DNA from: Actinomycetota bacterium
Lineage (GTDB): Bacteria; Actinomycetota; Acidimicrobiia; Acidimicrobiales; Ilumatobacteraceae
NCBI GenBank assembly: GCA_009702755.1
Contig: WLHL01000016.1
Location: forward strand, 1 to 32,387
Direction: 5' to 3'
Length of the DNA: 32,387 nt
Part shown: piece by piece, positions 24,373-32,387 of the stretch
Layout of the letters: each line of letters opens with the position of its first letter
Numbering within the stretch: position 1 is the stretch's first letter
Notes under the pieces: model-generated
Database searches by the model: none
The model's input: only the letters and a program-made list of their open reading frames with translations
Told to the model about the DNA's origin: nothing
Position numbers and translations under genes: made by a program

Positions 24373-25128
24373 TTACTTCTTTGACGAAATCTTGCTCTGT
24401 AATGCTTTCAAACGCTCGGCAAACCATGGTTGACGTGTGCTCCACAACTGTGGTTCCAGTTCACGCTTCACCGCTGCAGGATGATTGTCCACGTCGGCCA
24501 TGTCTTGAATTGTTTTCTTCACGCTTTCGAGCAACGGGCGAGGAATGTCTGCGGCACGAGCTGCAAGCTTCTGTGCTTCGACCAACAGCTGATCGTCATC
24601 CACGCACTTCCACACGAGTCCGACACGCTCTGCTTCAGCACCATCAAGAATCTCACCGAAGACAACCGTCGCAAAGGCCGCCTGTGGTCCGGCAATGCGG
24701 CGAAGCATCCATGTGTGTCCGCCACCGGGGTGAATACCAATTTGCAAGAAACGAGTGTCGAACTTTGCACGACGTGCAGCAATACGAATATCGCATCCCA
24801 ACGCGAGGTTCATACCTGCACCCACTGCAGCGCCGTTGACAGCTGCAATTGTTGGCAATGGACTACGAGCGATACGCAGAAAGCCTTCGTAGATCACACC
24901 GAGGCTCTCGCCCGTTGCTTCTGCGAGATTGCCCAGGTTTGCTCCTGCACAGAATGCTGGCGCTGCGCCCGTGACGACGAGTGCGCCGATGTTCGGGTCG
25001 CCCTCAATCTTGTCCATCGCAGCAGTGATCTCTTCGACCATTGGTGCCGTGAGCGTGTTGCGCTCATCGGGGTTGTTCAGGGTGAGGGTGGCGACGCCGT
25101 CGGTGACGGTCACAGTGACAAGGCTCAT
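24373..25128 (-). CDS. Crotonase (enoyl-CoA hydratase/isomerase) family protein lacking both hydratase glutamates
   Basis: The 251-residue protein has the crotonase fold: the NNPDERNTLTAPM opening, oxyanion-hole segments APAFCAGANLGNL and AAVNGAAVGAGMNLAL, and the GIHPGGGHTWML turn. Aligned by motif with rat enoyl-CoA hydratase, the positions of Glu144 and Glu164 hold Asn (GAGMNLAL) and Phe (DTRFLQIG). Acyl-CoA binding is likely, but classical hydration is doubtful. It may be an isomerase, hydrolase or other crotonase. It is divergent from a second crotonase gene and upstream of the protease gene on the same strand. Confidence 0.88.
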   Translation of the reverse strand: MSLVTVTVTDGVATLTLNNPDERNTLTAPMVEEITAAMDKIEGDPNIGALVVTGAAPAFCAGANLGNLAEATGESLGVIYEGFLRIARSPLPTIAAVNGAAVGAGMNLALGCDIRIAARRAKFDTRFLQIGIHPGGGHTWMLRRIAGPQAAFATVVFGEILDGAEAERVGLVWKCVDDDQLLVEAQKLAARAADIPRPLLESVKKTIQDMADVDNHPAAVKRELEPQLWSTRQPWFAERLKALQSKISSKK

Positions 25129-25175
25129 GGTCTAAGTTTCGCACACCGGCTTCTCCGACTCCTCCCCCGCTCGCC

Positions 25176-25181
25176 TACGGT
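25176..25181 (+). promoter_or_regulatory. -10 element for the second crotonase gene
   Basis: TACGGT ends 7 bases before ATG 25189, the leaderless arrangement. Confidence 0.52.
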
Positions 25182-25188
25182 GGAGCCC

Positions 25189-25968
25189 ATGTCCGATGTG
25201 ATCCTGTACGAGGTGAGCGAAAGAATCGCCACCATCACCTTTAACCGTCCCGCCGCTCGCAACGCCCTGAGCAGTGAGGTCCTCACGCTCTTGCCACAGC
25301 TCATGCTGAAGGCTGATGCCGACGACAATGTTGATGTCCTGATTCTCACCGGCTCCGACCCTGCCTTTTGTGCTGGTCTCGACCTCAAGGAACTGGGCGA
25401 TACAGCCGGCAACTTGGGTGGCACGGGTGCCGATGGCGGCGTGAACTCCACAGGCGTTCGCGGACCCTTCCCCAAGATTTCAAAGCCGCTCATTGGCGCT
25501 GTCAATGGCGTGGCAATCACCGGTGGTTTTGAACTCGCACTGAACTGCGACTTCCTCATTGCTTCCGAGCACGCAAAGTTTGGTGACACTCACTCACGTG
25601 TTGGCATCATGCCCGGATGGGGTCTCACCGTGTTGTTGCCACAAGCCATCGGCGTGCGTCGTGCGCGAGAGATGAGTTTCACTGGCAACTTCATGTTGGC
25701 CGACGAAGCATTGGCATTTGGTCTGGTGAATCACGTTGTTCCTCACGCTGATCTCATTCCATTCACACGTCAGATTGCACTCGACATCATTGGCAACGAA
25801 CAAGATGGCGTTCGCCAAATTCGTTCTACCTACGCATCACACGCGCAAGAGATGGATAAGTGGGAACACGAGTCCGCCGTCGGTGCGCAGTGGCGCAAGG
25901 CGCAATTCGACCCGAAGAAGGTTGCAGAGCGTCGCGCAAAGATCATGGAGCGCGGCCGCAAGATGTGA
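25189..25968 (+). CDS. Enoyl-CoA hydratase family protein
   Basis: The 259-residue crotonase has FNRPAARNALSSEV, the oxyanion-hole segments DPAFCAGLDLKELG and GAVNGVAITGGFELAL, then FGDTHSRVGIMPGWG. The first hydratase Glu is present (GGFELAL); the second is replaced by His in GDTHSRVG. That pattern, with DTH and MPGWG, is common in mycobacterial EchA proteins annotated as enoyl-CoA hydratases. It probably acts in fatty-acid or related CoA-ester degradation. The frame is open far upstream, antisense to the other crotonase, but that part has no family homology and ATG 25189 is the clear start. Confidence 0.9.
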   Translation: MSDVILYEVSERIATITFNRPAARNALSSEVLTLLPQLMLKADADDNVDVLILTGSDPAFCAGLDLKELGDTAGNLGGTGADGGVNSTGVRGPFPKISKPLIGAVNGVAITGGFELALNCDFLIASEHAKFGDTHSRVGIMPGWGLTVLLPQAIGVRRAREMSFTGNFMLADEALAFGLVNHVVPHADLIPFTRQIALDIIGNEQDGVRQIRSTYASHAQEMDKWEHESAVGAQWRKAQFDPKKVAERRAKIMERGRKM

Positions 25969-25984
25969 TGCGGGATGTAATGAA

Positions 25985-25999
25985 GGGGCCTAGCGCCCC
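25985..25999. terminator. Bidirectional hairpin between convergent crotonase and queF genes
   Basis: GGGGC-CTAGC-GCCCC lies in the 35-base gap between two convergent stops. It could terminate both transcripts. There is no strong T-run on either side. Confidence 0.45.
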
Positions 26000-26003
26000 C
26001 GAG

Positions 26004-26387
26004 TTACGCCGAGAGTTCGGAGACGGCGGTGATGGTGATGCCACCACGCGGATGCTGAGTGAGAACAACACGCACGCTCTTGGGCTTCGCTGTTGCCATC
26101 ACTTCACCAGCGATCTCAGCTGCAAGTGCTTCAGCGAAGACTGCACGCTCGCGGAAACCCCAGAGATACAACTTCAAGCTCTTTGACTCGATGCAGTGCT
26201 TGTTCGGCACGTACTCGATGACAACAGTGGAGATATCAGGCTGACCAGTCACTGGACAGAATGACTGCAACTCATCGGACTCAAAAGTCACAGACGAGAT
26301 GTTTGCTGGTGCTGGAAACACTTCAACGTGCGCAATGGCGTGTTGAATTGTTTGACCAAGAACGGTGAGGCCTGATGTGTCACTCAT
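26004..26387 (-). CDS. queF: NADPH-dependent preQ0 reductase QueF (single-domain type)
   Basis: The 127-residue protein is the short, single-domain QueF. Catalytic Cys44 and Asp51 lie in SFCPVTGQPD, and the QueF motif ESKSLKLYLWGFR begins at residue 67. It reduces the nitrile of preQ0 to the amine preQ1 in queuosine tRNA modification. No other queuosine genes are in the window. It starts 17 bases after the PfkB-family kinase gene on the same strand and has a -10 hexamer 7 bases before its ATG. Confidence 0.93.
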   Translation of the reverse strand: MSDTSGLTVLGQTIQHAIAHVEVFPAPANISSVTFESDELQSFCPVTGQPDISTVVIEYVPNKHCIESKSLKLYLWGFRERAVFAEALAAEIAGEVMATAKPKSVRVVLTQHPRGGITITAVSELSA

Positions 26388-26394
26388 GTCAATA

Positions 26395-26400
26395 AGCGTA
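26395..26400 (-). promoter_or_regulatory. -10 element for leaderless queF
   Basis: Minus-strand TACGCT ends 7 bases before ATG 26387 and lies just after the kinase stop. Confidence 0.55.
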
Positions 26401-26404
26401 AGGG

Positions 26405-27445
26405 TTATTTGAGGTCGTCAGGCAGGAGACTTGCCAATGACACCAACGGACGTGGGCCAACGTGCGAAATCACTTCAGCAGCTGCGATGGCGCCGATGCG
26501 AGCACAACTGGTGAGGTCTTTACCCTGGGTCAGACCCCGAAGGAATCCCGCCGCAAACAAATCACCAGCACCCGTGGTGTCAACAACCTGCGCAACGGGT
26601 GCTGCGGGAACAGCGTGAATGTCATCGCGCGTCACGATGACGGAGCCCTTTTCGCTGCGGGTCACTGCAGCGATGTGGCAATCATGGCGCAACAACTGCA
26701 CAGCCTCATCGAAATCGGCCACTTCGTAGAGTGACTTCAATTCATCTTCATTGGCGAACAACAAGTCGATCTCATCACGCACGAGTGCACGGAAATCATC
26801 ACGATGGCGATCAACACAGAATGAGTCACTGAGAGTAAGTGCCACAACACGACCTTGCGCGTGAGCGATTGAAGCGGCTGTGCGGAATGCCTGCTTTGCT
26901 TCATCACGATCGAAGAGATACCCCTCGAGATACAGGATTGCGCCTGCACCGATAATGCCGGCGTCCAAGTCATCAAACGACAAGAGCGTTGACACACCGA
27001 GGTACGTATTCATGGTGCGCTGCGCGTCGGGCGTCACTGCAATGATGCAACGACCTGTTGGAATGTCTGATGCGGCACCACCACTGCGGAAGTCAACACC
27101 GATTGATGTCATGTCTGAGGCGAACTCGCGACCCAAGTCGTCGTCAGAGACTTTGCCGATGAACGCAACGTCGCCCCCGAGGCTGGCGACACCCGCAAGG
27201 GTGTTCGCACCTGAACCACCACTGGTGCGAGTGGACTGCCCCACAGCAGCAGTGAGATGCACTGCACGATCAGTTTCGATGAGGGCCATTGAGCCCTTCA
27301 CCATGTCGTTGGCACCAAGGAACGCATCGTCGACCATGGCAATCATGTCGACAAGGGCATTACCCACACCGACGACGTCGTACTGGATGCCCTCTTTATT
27401 GGTGAGAGCAGGGATATGGGCGGTGAAGGGATGACTGCGTGGCAC
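26405..27445 (-). CDS. PfkB-family carbohydrate/nucleoside kinase (adenosine-kinase-like)
   Basis: The 346-residue protein has the ribokinase fold. It shows VVGVGNALVDMIA, the GGSGANTLAGVASLGG substrate motif, IGKVSDDDLGREF, and the PfkB signature DTTGAGDLFAAGFLRGL with the catalytic Asp. The GNALVD pattern and the ANTLAGVASLG region fit the adenosine-kinase-like group found in many bacteria, but sugar substrates cannot be excluded. The start is uncertain: GTG 27475 is possible, but GTG 27445 follows a TACCGT hexamer by 8 bases and gives less non-homologous N-terminus. It is divergent from pepN and next to queF. Confidence 0.88.
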   Translation of the reverse strand: MPRSHPFTAHIPALTNKEGIQYDVVGVGNALVDMIAMVDDAFLGANDMVKGSMALIETDRAVHLTAAVGQSTRTSGGSGANTLAGVASLGGDVAFIGKVSDDDLGREFASDMTSIGVDFRSGGAASDIPTGRCIIAVTPDAQRTMNTYLGVSTLLSFDDLDAGIIGAGAILYLEGYLFDRDEAKQAFRTAASIAHAQGRVVALTLSDSFCVDRHRDDFRALVRDEIDLLFANEDELKSLYEVADFDEAVQLLRHDCHIAAVTRSEKGSVIVTRDDIHAVPAAPVAQVVDTTGAGDLFAAGFLRGLTQGKDLTSCARIGAIAAAEVISHVGPRPLVSLASLLPDDLK

Positions 27446-27448
27446 GGA

Positions 27449-27471
27449 TGTCAACGGTAGTCGTGTTGACA
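27449..27471. promoter_or_regulatory. Inverted repeat between the kinase and pepN genes
   Basis: TGTCAAC-N9-GTTGACA is a perfect 7-bp inverted repeat. Its left arm overlaps the kinase -10 hexamer (27454-27459) and its right arm lies 7 bases before the pepN -10 hexamer. It is a candidate operator for both genes. Confidence 0.45.
27454..27459 (-). promoter_or_regulatory. Possible -10 element for the kinase gene
   Basis: Minus-strand TACCGT ends 8 bases before GTG 27445. The start choice rests partly on this hexamer, so the two are not independent. Confidence 0.4.
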
Positions 27472-27478
27472 CCACCGT

Positions 27479-27484
27479 TAGCCT
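27479..27484 (+). promoter_or_regulatory. -10 element for leaderless pepN
   Basis: TAGCCT ends 7 bases before GTG 27492; no Shine-Dalgarno sequence is present. Confidence 0.55.
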
Positions 27485-27491
27485 TTATTGC

Positions 27492-30017
27492 GTGAGCCAC
27501 CTCAATAGCCCTTTCCGTTTGCCCCGCACCGTTCTGCCATCGCGCTATCAGGTGTCGTTGGTCCCCGATTTGGACAATGCATCGTTCACTGGAACGGTCA
27601 GTATCGCTGCCGAGGCAGTTCAAGCTGCAAGCGAGATTGTGTTGAACGCCATTGAGTTGCAGATTCACTCCGTCAGCGTGAACGGGACTGATGCCACCTT
27701 TTCATTGAATGAGGAACTCGAGCGCCTCATCATCAACACCGCCGTGACCGCCGGTCCCGTCACGATCGATATTGCATTCACCGGCATCCTGAATGACAAG
27801 TTGCGTGGTTTTTATCGTTCGACATTTGTTGACGACTCAGGTACCACTCGCACAATTGCCACGACTCAAATGCAGAGCACCGATTGCCGTCGCGCATTCC
27901 CTTGTTTCGATGAACCCGATTTCAAAGCCGTGTTTGCCATTGACCTCACTTTTGCCAGCGACCTCATGGCGGTTTCCAACAGTCGCGAAGTTCGCCGCGA
28001 AGACCTCGGCAACGGTGCTACTCGTGCGTGGTTCGCAGACACGATGATCATGTCCACGTACTTAGTGGCCTTTGTTGTCGGACCACTGGAAGCAACAGAC
28101 ACTGTGATGGTGGGCGATGTTGCATTGCGACTCATTCATGTGCCTGGCAAGAGCCATCTCACCGAGTTCGGAATGCGGATTGGCGCCTTCGCTCTTGACT
28201 GGTTCCAGAACTACTACGGCATTCCCTATCCGGGCGACAAGTGCGACCTTCTTGCACTCCCTGACTTTGCTGCAGGCGCAATGGAAAACCTCGGTTGCAT
28301 CACCTTCCGCGAAGTGTTGTTACTGGTGGACCCCGCAACATCAACACAAGTGGAACAAGAACTTGTTGCTGCCGTTGTGGCGCACGAATTGGCACACATG
28401 TGGTTTGGTGACCTCGTCACCATGCGTTGGTGGAATGGCATTTGGCTTAACGAAGCTTTCGCGACATTTATGGAAGTTGCAGCCGCCGATGCGTTTGCAC
28501 CGCAGTGGAAGATGTGGACCTCGTTTGGCCTCGACCGCAGTGCAGCATTCGATGTTGACTCATTGCATTCAACGCGCACCGTTGAGTTCCCCGTGGAATC
28601 ACCCGCCGATGCAGACGGCATGTTCGATGTGCTCACATATCAAAAGGGCGGTGCACTGTTGCGCATGCTCGAGCAATACCTCGGCCCTGATCGATTCCGT
28701 GCAGGTGTGAGCCATTACCTCACCAAGCATTCCTACGGAAACACCGAAACGAATGACTTATGGGATGCCATTGAACATGTTGTGTCCACCGATGGTGGCG
28801 AGATAGTTCCTGTACGCCAGTTAATGGACTCGTGGATCTGGCAAGCCGGCTACCCCTTGGTGTCTGCGCGAGTTGACAACACCGATCTCGTTCTGTCACA
28901 ACGTCAGTTCACGTTCGACAACAACCCGGATGCGACCATTTGGGTTGTTCCTGTCCATGTGCGCATCGGCAACGACACACAGAAACTTCTTCTCGAAGGC
29001 GATGACATTCGCATCACGATGAAGAACCCGGACGACGTTGTCGTTGTCAACGCCGGTGGTTCAGGTTTCTTCCGCGTGGAATACTCAGCCGACCTCATGT
29101 CACGCATCTCGGGCGAGACACTGCACAGCCTCACCACGCTTGAGCGATACAACCTGGTGGACGATGCATGGAACGCCGTGGTGGCCGGTGCAGTCAGCGC
29201 AGATCGCTTCATGGCATTTGCGCAGAACTTCACCGATGAGACAGACCTCGCCGTGTGGCAAGCACTGAACAAGGGCCTTGTTGGTCTCGGCCGCATGTTG
29301 AACCGTGACGAAATGACTCCGTACAACGGATTCATTCGGGCGTTGGTCTCCCCTACCTACGCCACCTTGGGCGCGAACCCCGTTGATGGCGAACCAGACC
29401 TCACCGCCAAACTGCGTGGACTCTTGCTCTCCACGCTTGCTGTTCTCGGTGATGATGAATCCGCGCAGAAGCGATGCCGAGAGATTCTGTTCAACAATGC
29501 AACAACAGAACCAGAACTTGTGGCCGCTGCAACAAATATTGTCGCCGCCACCGGCGATGCACAGGACTACGAATGGTTCCTAGGTCGCTTCAAAGACCCT
29601 TCAACTCCGCAGGACCGCATTCGCATGTTGTACGCGCTCGCTGAGTTCGACGATGCGGAACTCATGCAACGCACGTGCGATCTTGCATTCTCAGACGAAG
29701 TCAAGAGCCAAGATGCGCCGTTCCTCATCACGCGCGCAATCGCAAACAAGTATCACGGTGACATCGCATGGGCGGCAGCACAGAAGAACTGGGCATACGC
29801 CAATGAGAAGTTCCCTGGTAACACCATTGTTCGCATGGTGAGCTCCATCACCACTCTGAATACACCAGCGCACGAAACACAAATGGCGTCTTTCTTCTCT
29901 GAACACCCCATTCCGCAAGCCGTGAAAACACTGGAGCAGGTGCTCGAGCGTCAACGCATCAACGTTGCGTTGCGCTCCCGTGAGACGTCATCACTGAAGT
30001 CCGCATTACAGTCCTAA
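27492..30017 (+). CDS. pepN: M1-family aminopeptidase N
   Basis: The 841-residue zinc aminopeptidase has the exopeptidase motif GAMEN at residues 262-266. The zinc site is HELAH at 298-302 with Glu321 in WLNEAFATFME. The N-terminal beta domain (LPRTVLPSRYQVSLVPD) and a C-terminal ERAP1-like helical domain from about residue 510 complete the family layout. No signal peptide is seen, so it is probably cytoplasmic and recycles peptides from their N-termini. The GTG start is divergent from the kinase gene. Its last bases contain the probable promoter of the next gene. Confidence 0.95.
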   Translation: MSHLNSPFRLPRTVLPSRYQVSLVPDLDNASFTGTVSIAAEAVQAASEIVLNAIELQIHSVSVNGTDATFSLNEELERLIINTAVTAGPVTIDIAFTGILNDKLRGFYRSTFVDDSGTTRTIATTQMQSTDCRRAFPCFDEPDFKAVFAIDLTFASDLMAVSNSREVRREDLGNGATRAWFADTMIMSTYLVAFVVGPLEATDTVMVGDVALRLIHVPGKSHLTEFGMRIGAFALDWFQNYYGIPYPGDKCDLLALPDFAAGAMENLGCITFREVLLLVDPATSTQVEQELVAAVVAHELAHMWFGDLVTMRWWNGIWLNEAFATFMEVAAADAFAPQWKMWTSFGLDRSAAFDVDSLHSTRTVEFPVESPADADGMFDVLTYQKGGALLRMLEQYLGPDRFRAGVSHYLTKHSYGNTETNDLWDAIEHVVSTDGGEIVPVRQLMDSWIWQAGYPLVSARVDNTDLVLSQRQFTFDNNPDATIWVVPVHVRIGNDTQKLLLEGDDIRITMKNPDDVVVVNAGGSGFFRVEYSADLMSRISGETLHSLTTLERYNLVDDAWNAVVAGAVSADRFMAFAQNFTDETDLAVWQALNKGLVGLGRMLNRDEMTPYNGFIRALVSPTYATLGANPVDGEPDLTAKLRGLLLSTLAVLGDDESAQKRCREILFNNATTEPELVAAATNIVAATGDAQDYEWFLGRFKDPSTPQDRIRMLYALAEFDDAELMQRTCDLAFSDEVKSQDAPFLITRAIANKYHGDIAWAAAQKNWAYANEKFPGNTIVRMVSSITTLNTPAHETQMASFFSEHPIPQAVKTLEQVLERQRINVALRSRETSSLKSALQS
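30007..30012 (+). promoter_or_regulatory. -10 element for the MFS gene, inside the pepN end
   Basis: TACAGT lies in the last codons of pepN and ends 6 bases before ATC 30019, the spacing seen at the other leaderless-type starts. Confidence 0.4.
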
Positions 30018-30018
30018 C

Positions 30019-31242
30019 ATCGCTCTTCTTCCAACAACTGCAACTCACGACGCACGCATCCTCGTCTTCACGCGTGCCATCAGATCATTTGTTGATGGAA
30101 TCGCATTCGTAGTTCTGCCCGCCTATCTCCTGCACCTAGGTTTCAGCGGTGTTCAGATCGGCACAGTTGTCGCAGCTTCTCTTTTGGGTTCAGCCGTCCT
30201 CACCTTGGTCACTGGCTTTGTTGCACATCGCTTCAACCCAGCGCGACTTCTTTCCATCGCGTCGTGGATCATGATCATCACGGGTGTTGCTTTCGGACTC
30301 TCGCAGTCATTTATCCTGCTCGTCATCATCGGCATTATCACCACGATGAATCCCAGTGCTGGCGACGTCAGTCCGTTCCTTCCGTTAGAGCAATCACTCT
30401 TGGCAGACAACGTAGGTGCCACTGAACGAACAAGCCTCTTTGCTCGCTATGCGCTCACTGCAAGCCTTGTTGGTTCTGTTGGCGCACTGTGCGCAGGCCT
30501 CCCCGTTGTTATTGCCCGGCACTTCGAATATGCCGATCAGACTGGCCGACAAGCTGCATTCATTTTCTACGGCCTCGCTGGATTCATTCTCTTGTTTGCC
30601 TATTCGCACTTGTCTGACACGTCTCGCATGCGTGCATCAAAGACCGACTCCGCTCTCAGTTCGAAATCGCGACGCATCGTGTTCAGGCTTTCCGCACTGT
30701 TCAGTCTTGACGCCATGGGGGGCGGCTTTGCCACGCAGGCCATCTTTGCCCTCTGGGTCTTCCACAAGTTCGGCATCTCTATGGAGACTCTCGGCATTGT
30801 CTTTTTCGCCGCTGGCACTGTTGCTGCCTTTTCTTCACTTGCTGCAGTCAAGATTGCTGAACATATTGGGCTTGTTCGCACGATGGTCTTCACACATATC
30901 CCCGCCAGCGTGTTACTTATCCTCGTGGCACTTGCACCCAATGTGTGGATCGCAATGGCATTGTTTATCTTGCGCGGACTTCTCAGTCAAATGGACGTGC
31001 CCGTACGCACCAGTTATGTGATGGCCGTCGTTGCACCAACAGAGCGTGCAGCAGCAGCCAGCATCACAAATGTTCCTCGCAGCCTTGCATCGGCATTGCC
31101 ACCAATCGCCGCTGGCTGGATGCTTGACCAATCCACATTCGGATGGCCACTCATTATTTGTGCAGTCTGCAAAATCACATACGACTTGCTGCTGCTGAAG
31201 ATGTTTAAAGATGTCCGCCCTCCCGAAGAGAGCAACAGCTAG
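30019..31242 (+). CDS. Major facilitator superfamily transporter, apparent AUC start
   Basis: The frame encodes about 407 residues with roughly 12 membrane helices. The N-terminal half has ARILVFTRAIRSFVDGIAF, YLLHLGFSGVQIGTVVAAS and LLGSAVLTLVTGFVAHRF. The C-terminal half has LSALFSLDAMGGGFATQA and IAAGWMLDQSTFGWPL. It resembles MFS permeases without known substrate. The frame is open back to a stop at 29995, but no ATG, GTG or TTG occurs before TTG 30184, which would cut off the whole first helix. ATC 30019, 2 bases after the pepN stop and 6 after a -10 hexamer, is my preferred start. A sequence error is the alternative. Confidence 0.78.
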   Translation: MALLPTTATHDARILVFTRAIRSFVDGIAFVVLPAYLLHLGFSGVQIGTVVAASLLGSAVLTLVTGFVAHRFNPARLLSIASWIMIITGVAFGLSQSFILLVIIGIITTMNPSAGDVSPFLPLEQSLLADNVGATERTSLFARYALTASLVGSVGALCAGLPVVIARHFEYADQTGRQAAFIFYGLAGFILLFAYSHLSDTSRMRASKTDSALSSKSRRIVFRLSALFSLDAMGGGFATQAIFALWVFHKFGISMETLGIVFFAAGTVAAFSSLAAVKIAEHIGLVRTMVFTHIPASVLLILVALAPNVWIAMALFILRGLLSQMDVPVRTSYVMAVVAPTERAAAASITNVPRSLASALPPIAAGWMLDQSTFGWPLIICAVCKITYDLLLLKMFKDVRPPEESNS

Positions 31243-32387
31243 TTAGCGAGACGTTGGCGTGAGAGCGCCGCTTCCGACCATGTCGCGAAGGGCGGTCTTC
31301 AAGAACTTGCCTGCAGCGTTGCGTGGCAACTCTTCATTCATGATGACCACGTGATTAGGCACCTTGAATGAGGAGATCTTTCCGTCGAGGAACTTCCACA
31401 GATCTTCTGCAGTCAAAGAAGCACCGTCGGTCACCTTGATGGCAACAGCAACTTCTTCACCGAGACGCTCGTGTGGAACACCGAACACAGCAACTTCGTG
31501 TACTGCAGGGTGCTCGTAGATGGAGCCTTCGACTTCGGAACAGAACACGTTCTCGCCACCGCGAAGAATCATGTCCTTGATGCGGTCCTTGATGAACAAG
31601 AAGCCTTCTTCATCGATGTAGCCACCGTCACCGGTGTGCAACCAGCCGTTTTCGATTGCTTCTGCAGTTGCGTCTGGACGGTTCCAGTAACCACGAATGA
31701 GCATTGGGCCCGACATCATGATTTCGCCGTATTCACCAACGCCAAGGACTTCCTTGGTTACTGGGTCCCACACCTGCACGCCCATCGGACGAATAGCGCG
31801 ACCTGTTGACGTCGGACGGTCGGTGTAGAACTTGCCCAAGTTCCCTGGACCAAATGCGTTGGTCTCGGTCATGCCGTAGCCCAACTGTGGGCCACCCTTC
31901 TTGATGCTCTTTGCAACCTTGTCGACAAGTGCTGCTGGTGCTGGTGCACCGCCGCCGCCCACTGCCTTCAGCGAAGTGGTGTCGTACTTTTCGAAATCAG
32001 GATGGTTGACCAAGTCCCAGCTTTGTGTGGGAACACCAACGAAGTTTGTGATGCGCTCTTGCTCAATGATGGGCAAAGCCTTACCTGCATCCCACTTGTA
32101 CATGATGACGAGCTTGAGGCCAGCCATGAAACAGCTGAGCATCACAGGCACGCAACCTGTCACGTGGAAGAGAGGCACGATGAGAATGAAGGATGTGTCG
32201 AAGACAGGATCGTTCGGGTCAACTGGCTCTGGATCGGTGGCAAGTGCCAACACGCCATTACGTGCCGCGAATGCCATGAGAGAGCTCACCACAGCGCGGT
32301 GTGTGCTGACAGCACCCTTCGGGCGACCAGTGGTGCCAGAGGTGTACAAGATGGTGCAGTCGTCATCAGGGTCGATGTCGACCATGA
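31243..32387 (-). CDS. AMP-dependent acyl-CoA synthetase/ligase, C-terminal part
   Basis: The 3' 381 codons of an adenylate-forming ligase are present; the N-terminus lies beyond the window end. It has the AMP-binding P-loop YTSGTTGRPKGAV, YGMTETNAFGPGN, WLHTGDGGYIDEEGF, the hinge KDRIKDMILRGGENV, and the catalytic Lys region LPRNAAGKFLKTALRD. It activates a carboxylic acid with ATP and loads it on CoA; the layout resembles fatty-acyl-CoA synthetases, but the chain is not predictable. It converges on the MFS gene with no base between the two stop codons. Confidence 0.93.
   Translation of the reverse strand, partial: MVDIDPDDDCTILYTSGTTGRPKGAVSTHRAVVSSLMAFAARNGVLALATDPEPVDPNDPVFDTSFILIVPLFHVTGCVPVMLSCFMAGLKLVIMYKWDAGKALPIIEQERITNFVGVPTQSWDLVNHPDFEKYDTTSLKAVGGGGAPAPAALVDKVAKSIKKGGPQLGYGMTETNAFGPGNLGKFYTDRPTSTGRAIRPMGVQVWDPVTKEVLGVGEYGEIMMSGPMLIRGYWNRPDATAEAIENGWLHTGDGGYIDEEGFLFIKDRIKDMILRGGENVFCSEVEGSIYEHPAVHEVAVFGVPHERLGEEVAVAIKVTDGASLTAEDLWKFLDGKISSFKVPNHVVIMNEELPRNAAGKFLKTALRDMVGSGALTPTSR

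Noticed and set aside
24430-25188. N-terminal extension of the plus-strand crotonase
   Set aside because: The frame is open but encodes Cys/His-rich sequence antisense to the other crotonase. ATG 25189 with its -10 hexamer gives the full family protein.
30184-31242. TTG 30184 as the start of the MFS gene
   Set aside because: It would remove the first membrane helix and the conserved loop before helix 2, both clearly encoded upstream in the same frame.

Overview
The window looks like a compact actinobacterial chromosome segment, most likely from the class Acidimicrobiia. This is an inference from gene order, an apparently mid-50s GC content judged by eye, very short intergenic gaps, many start/stop overlaps and widespread leaderless-type starts. 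The backbone prs - rplY - pth - mfd - ppiC lipoprotein - mazG - eno - ftsB ... DUF501 - ppx is the conserved actinobacterial housekeeping block, known in Mycobacterium tuberculosis around Rv1014c-Rv1026. No gene-free stretch exceeds 300 bases. I saw no tRNA, rRNA, CRISPR array or insertion sequence.

Layout. Positions 1-9484 hold the housekeeping block on the plus strand: PRPP synthase (3' end only), L25, peptidyl-tRNA hydrolase, Mfd, a parvulin lipoprotein, a methylase-MazG fusion, enolase and an FtsB/DivIC-like protein. Positions 9570-20371 hold an island built around a molybdenum hydroxylase of the form II 'CoxL' type. Its structural genes are in the order L-S-M. Its maturation genes are coxD, coxE, two XdhC/CoxF-type genes, a MocA-like nucleotidyltransferase and coxG. 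Embedded in the island are a PAP2 membrane phosphatase, a Dabb protein, an atypical SDR and an NlpC/P60 hydrolase. The housekeeping block resumes at 20375 with DUF501, ppx/gppA and a GNAT acetyltransferase. These are packed behind mocA-coxG with no visible promoter.

Positions 22391-32387 are mixed. They hold a small basic protein of unknown function, a secreted subtilisin-like protease, two divergent crotonase-family genes, queF, a PfkB-family kinase, an M1 aminopeptidase, an MFS transporter and the 3' part of an acyl-CoA synthetase (AMP-binding) gene.

Gene expression signals are the most striking feature. At least thirteen gene starts have a TANNNT hexamer ending 6-8 bases before the start codon, the arrangement expected for leaderless mRNAs. 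At three junctions the upstream stop codon forms the first three bases of that hexamer. The same spacing points to an AUC start codon for the MFS gene, which has no standard start upstream of its first membrane helix. By contrast coxL, coxS, coxM and the small basic gene have clear Shine-Dalgarno sequences. Two perfect 7-bp inverted repeats lie in divergent promoter regions (NlpC/mocA and kinase/pepN) and are candidate operators.
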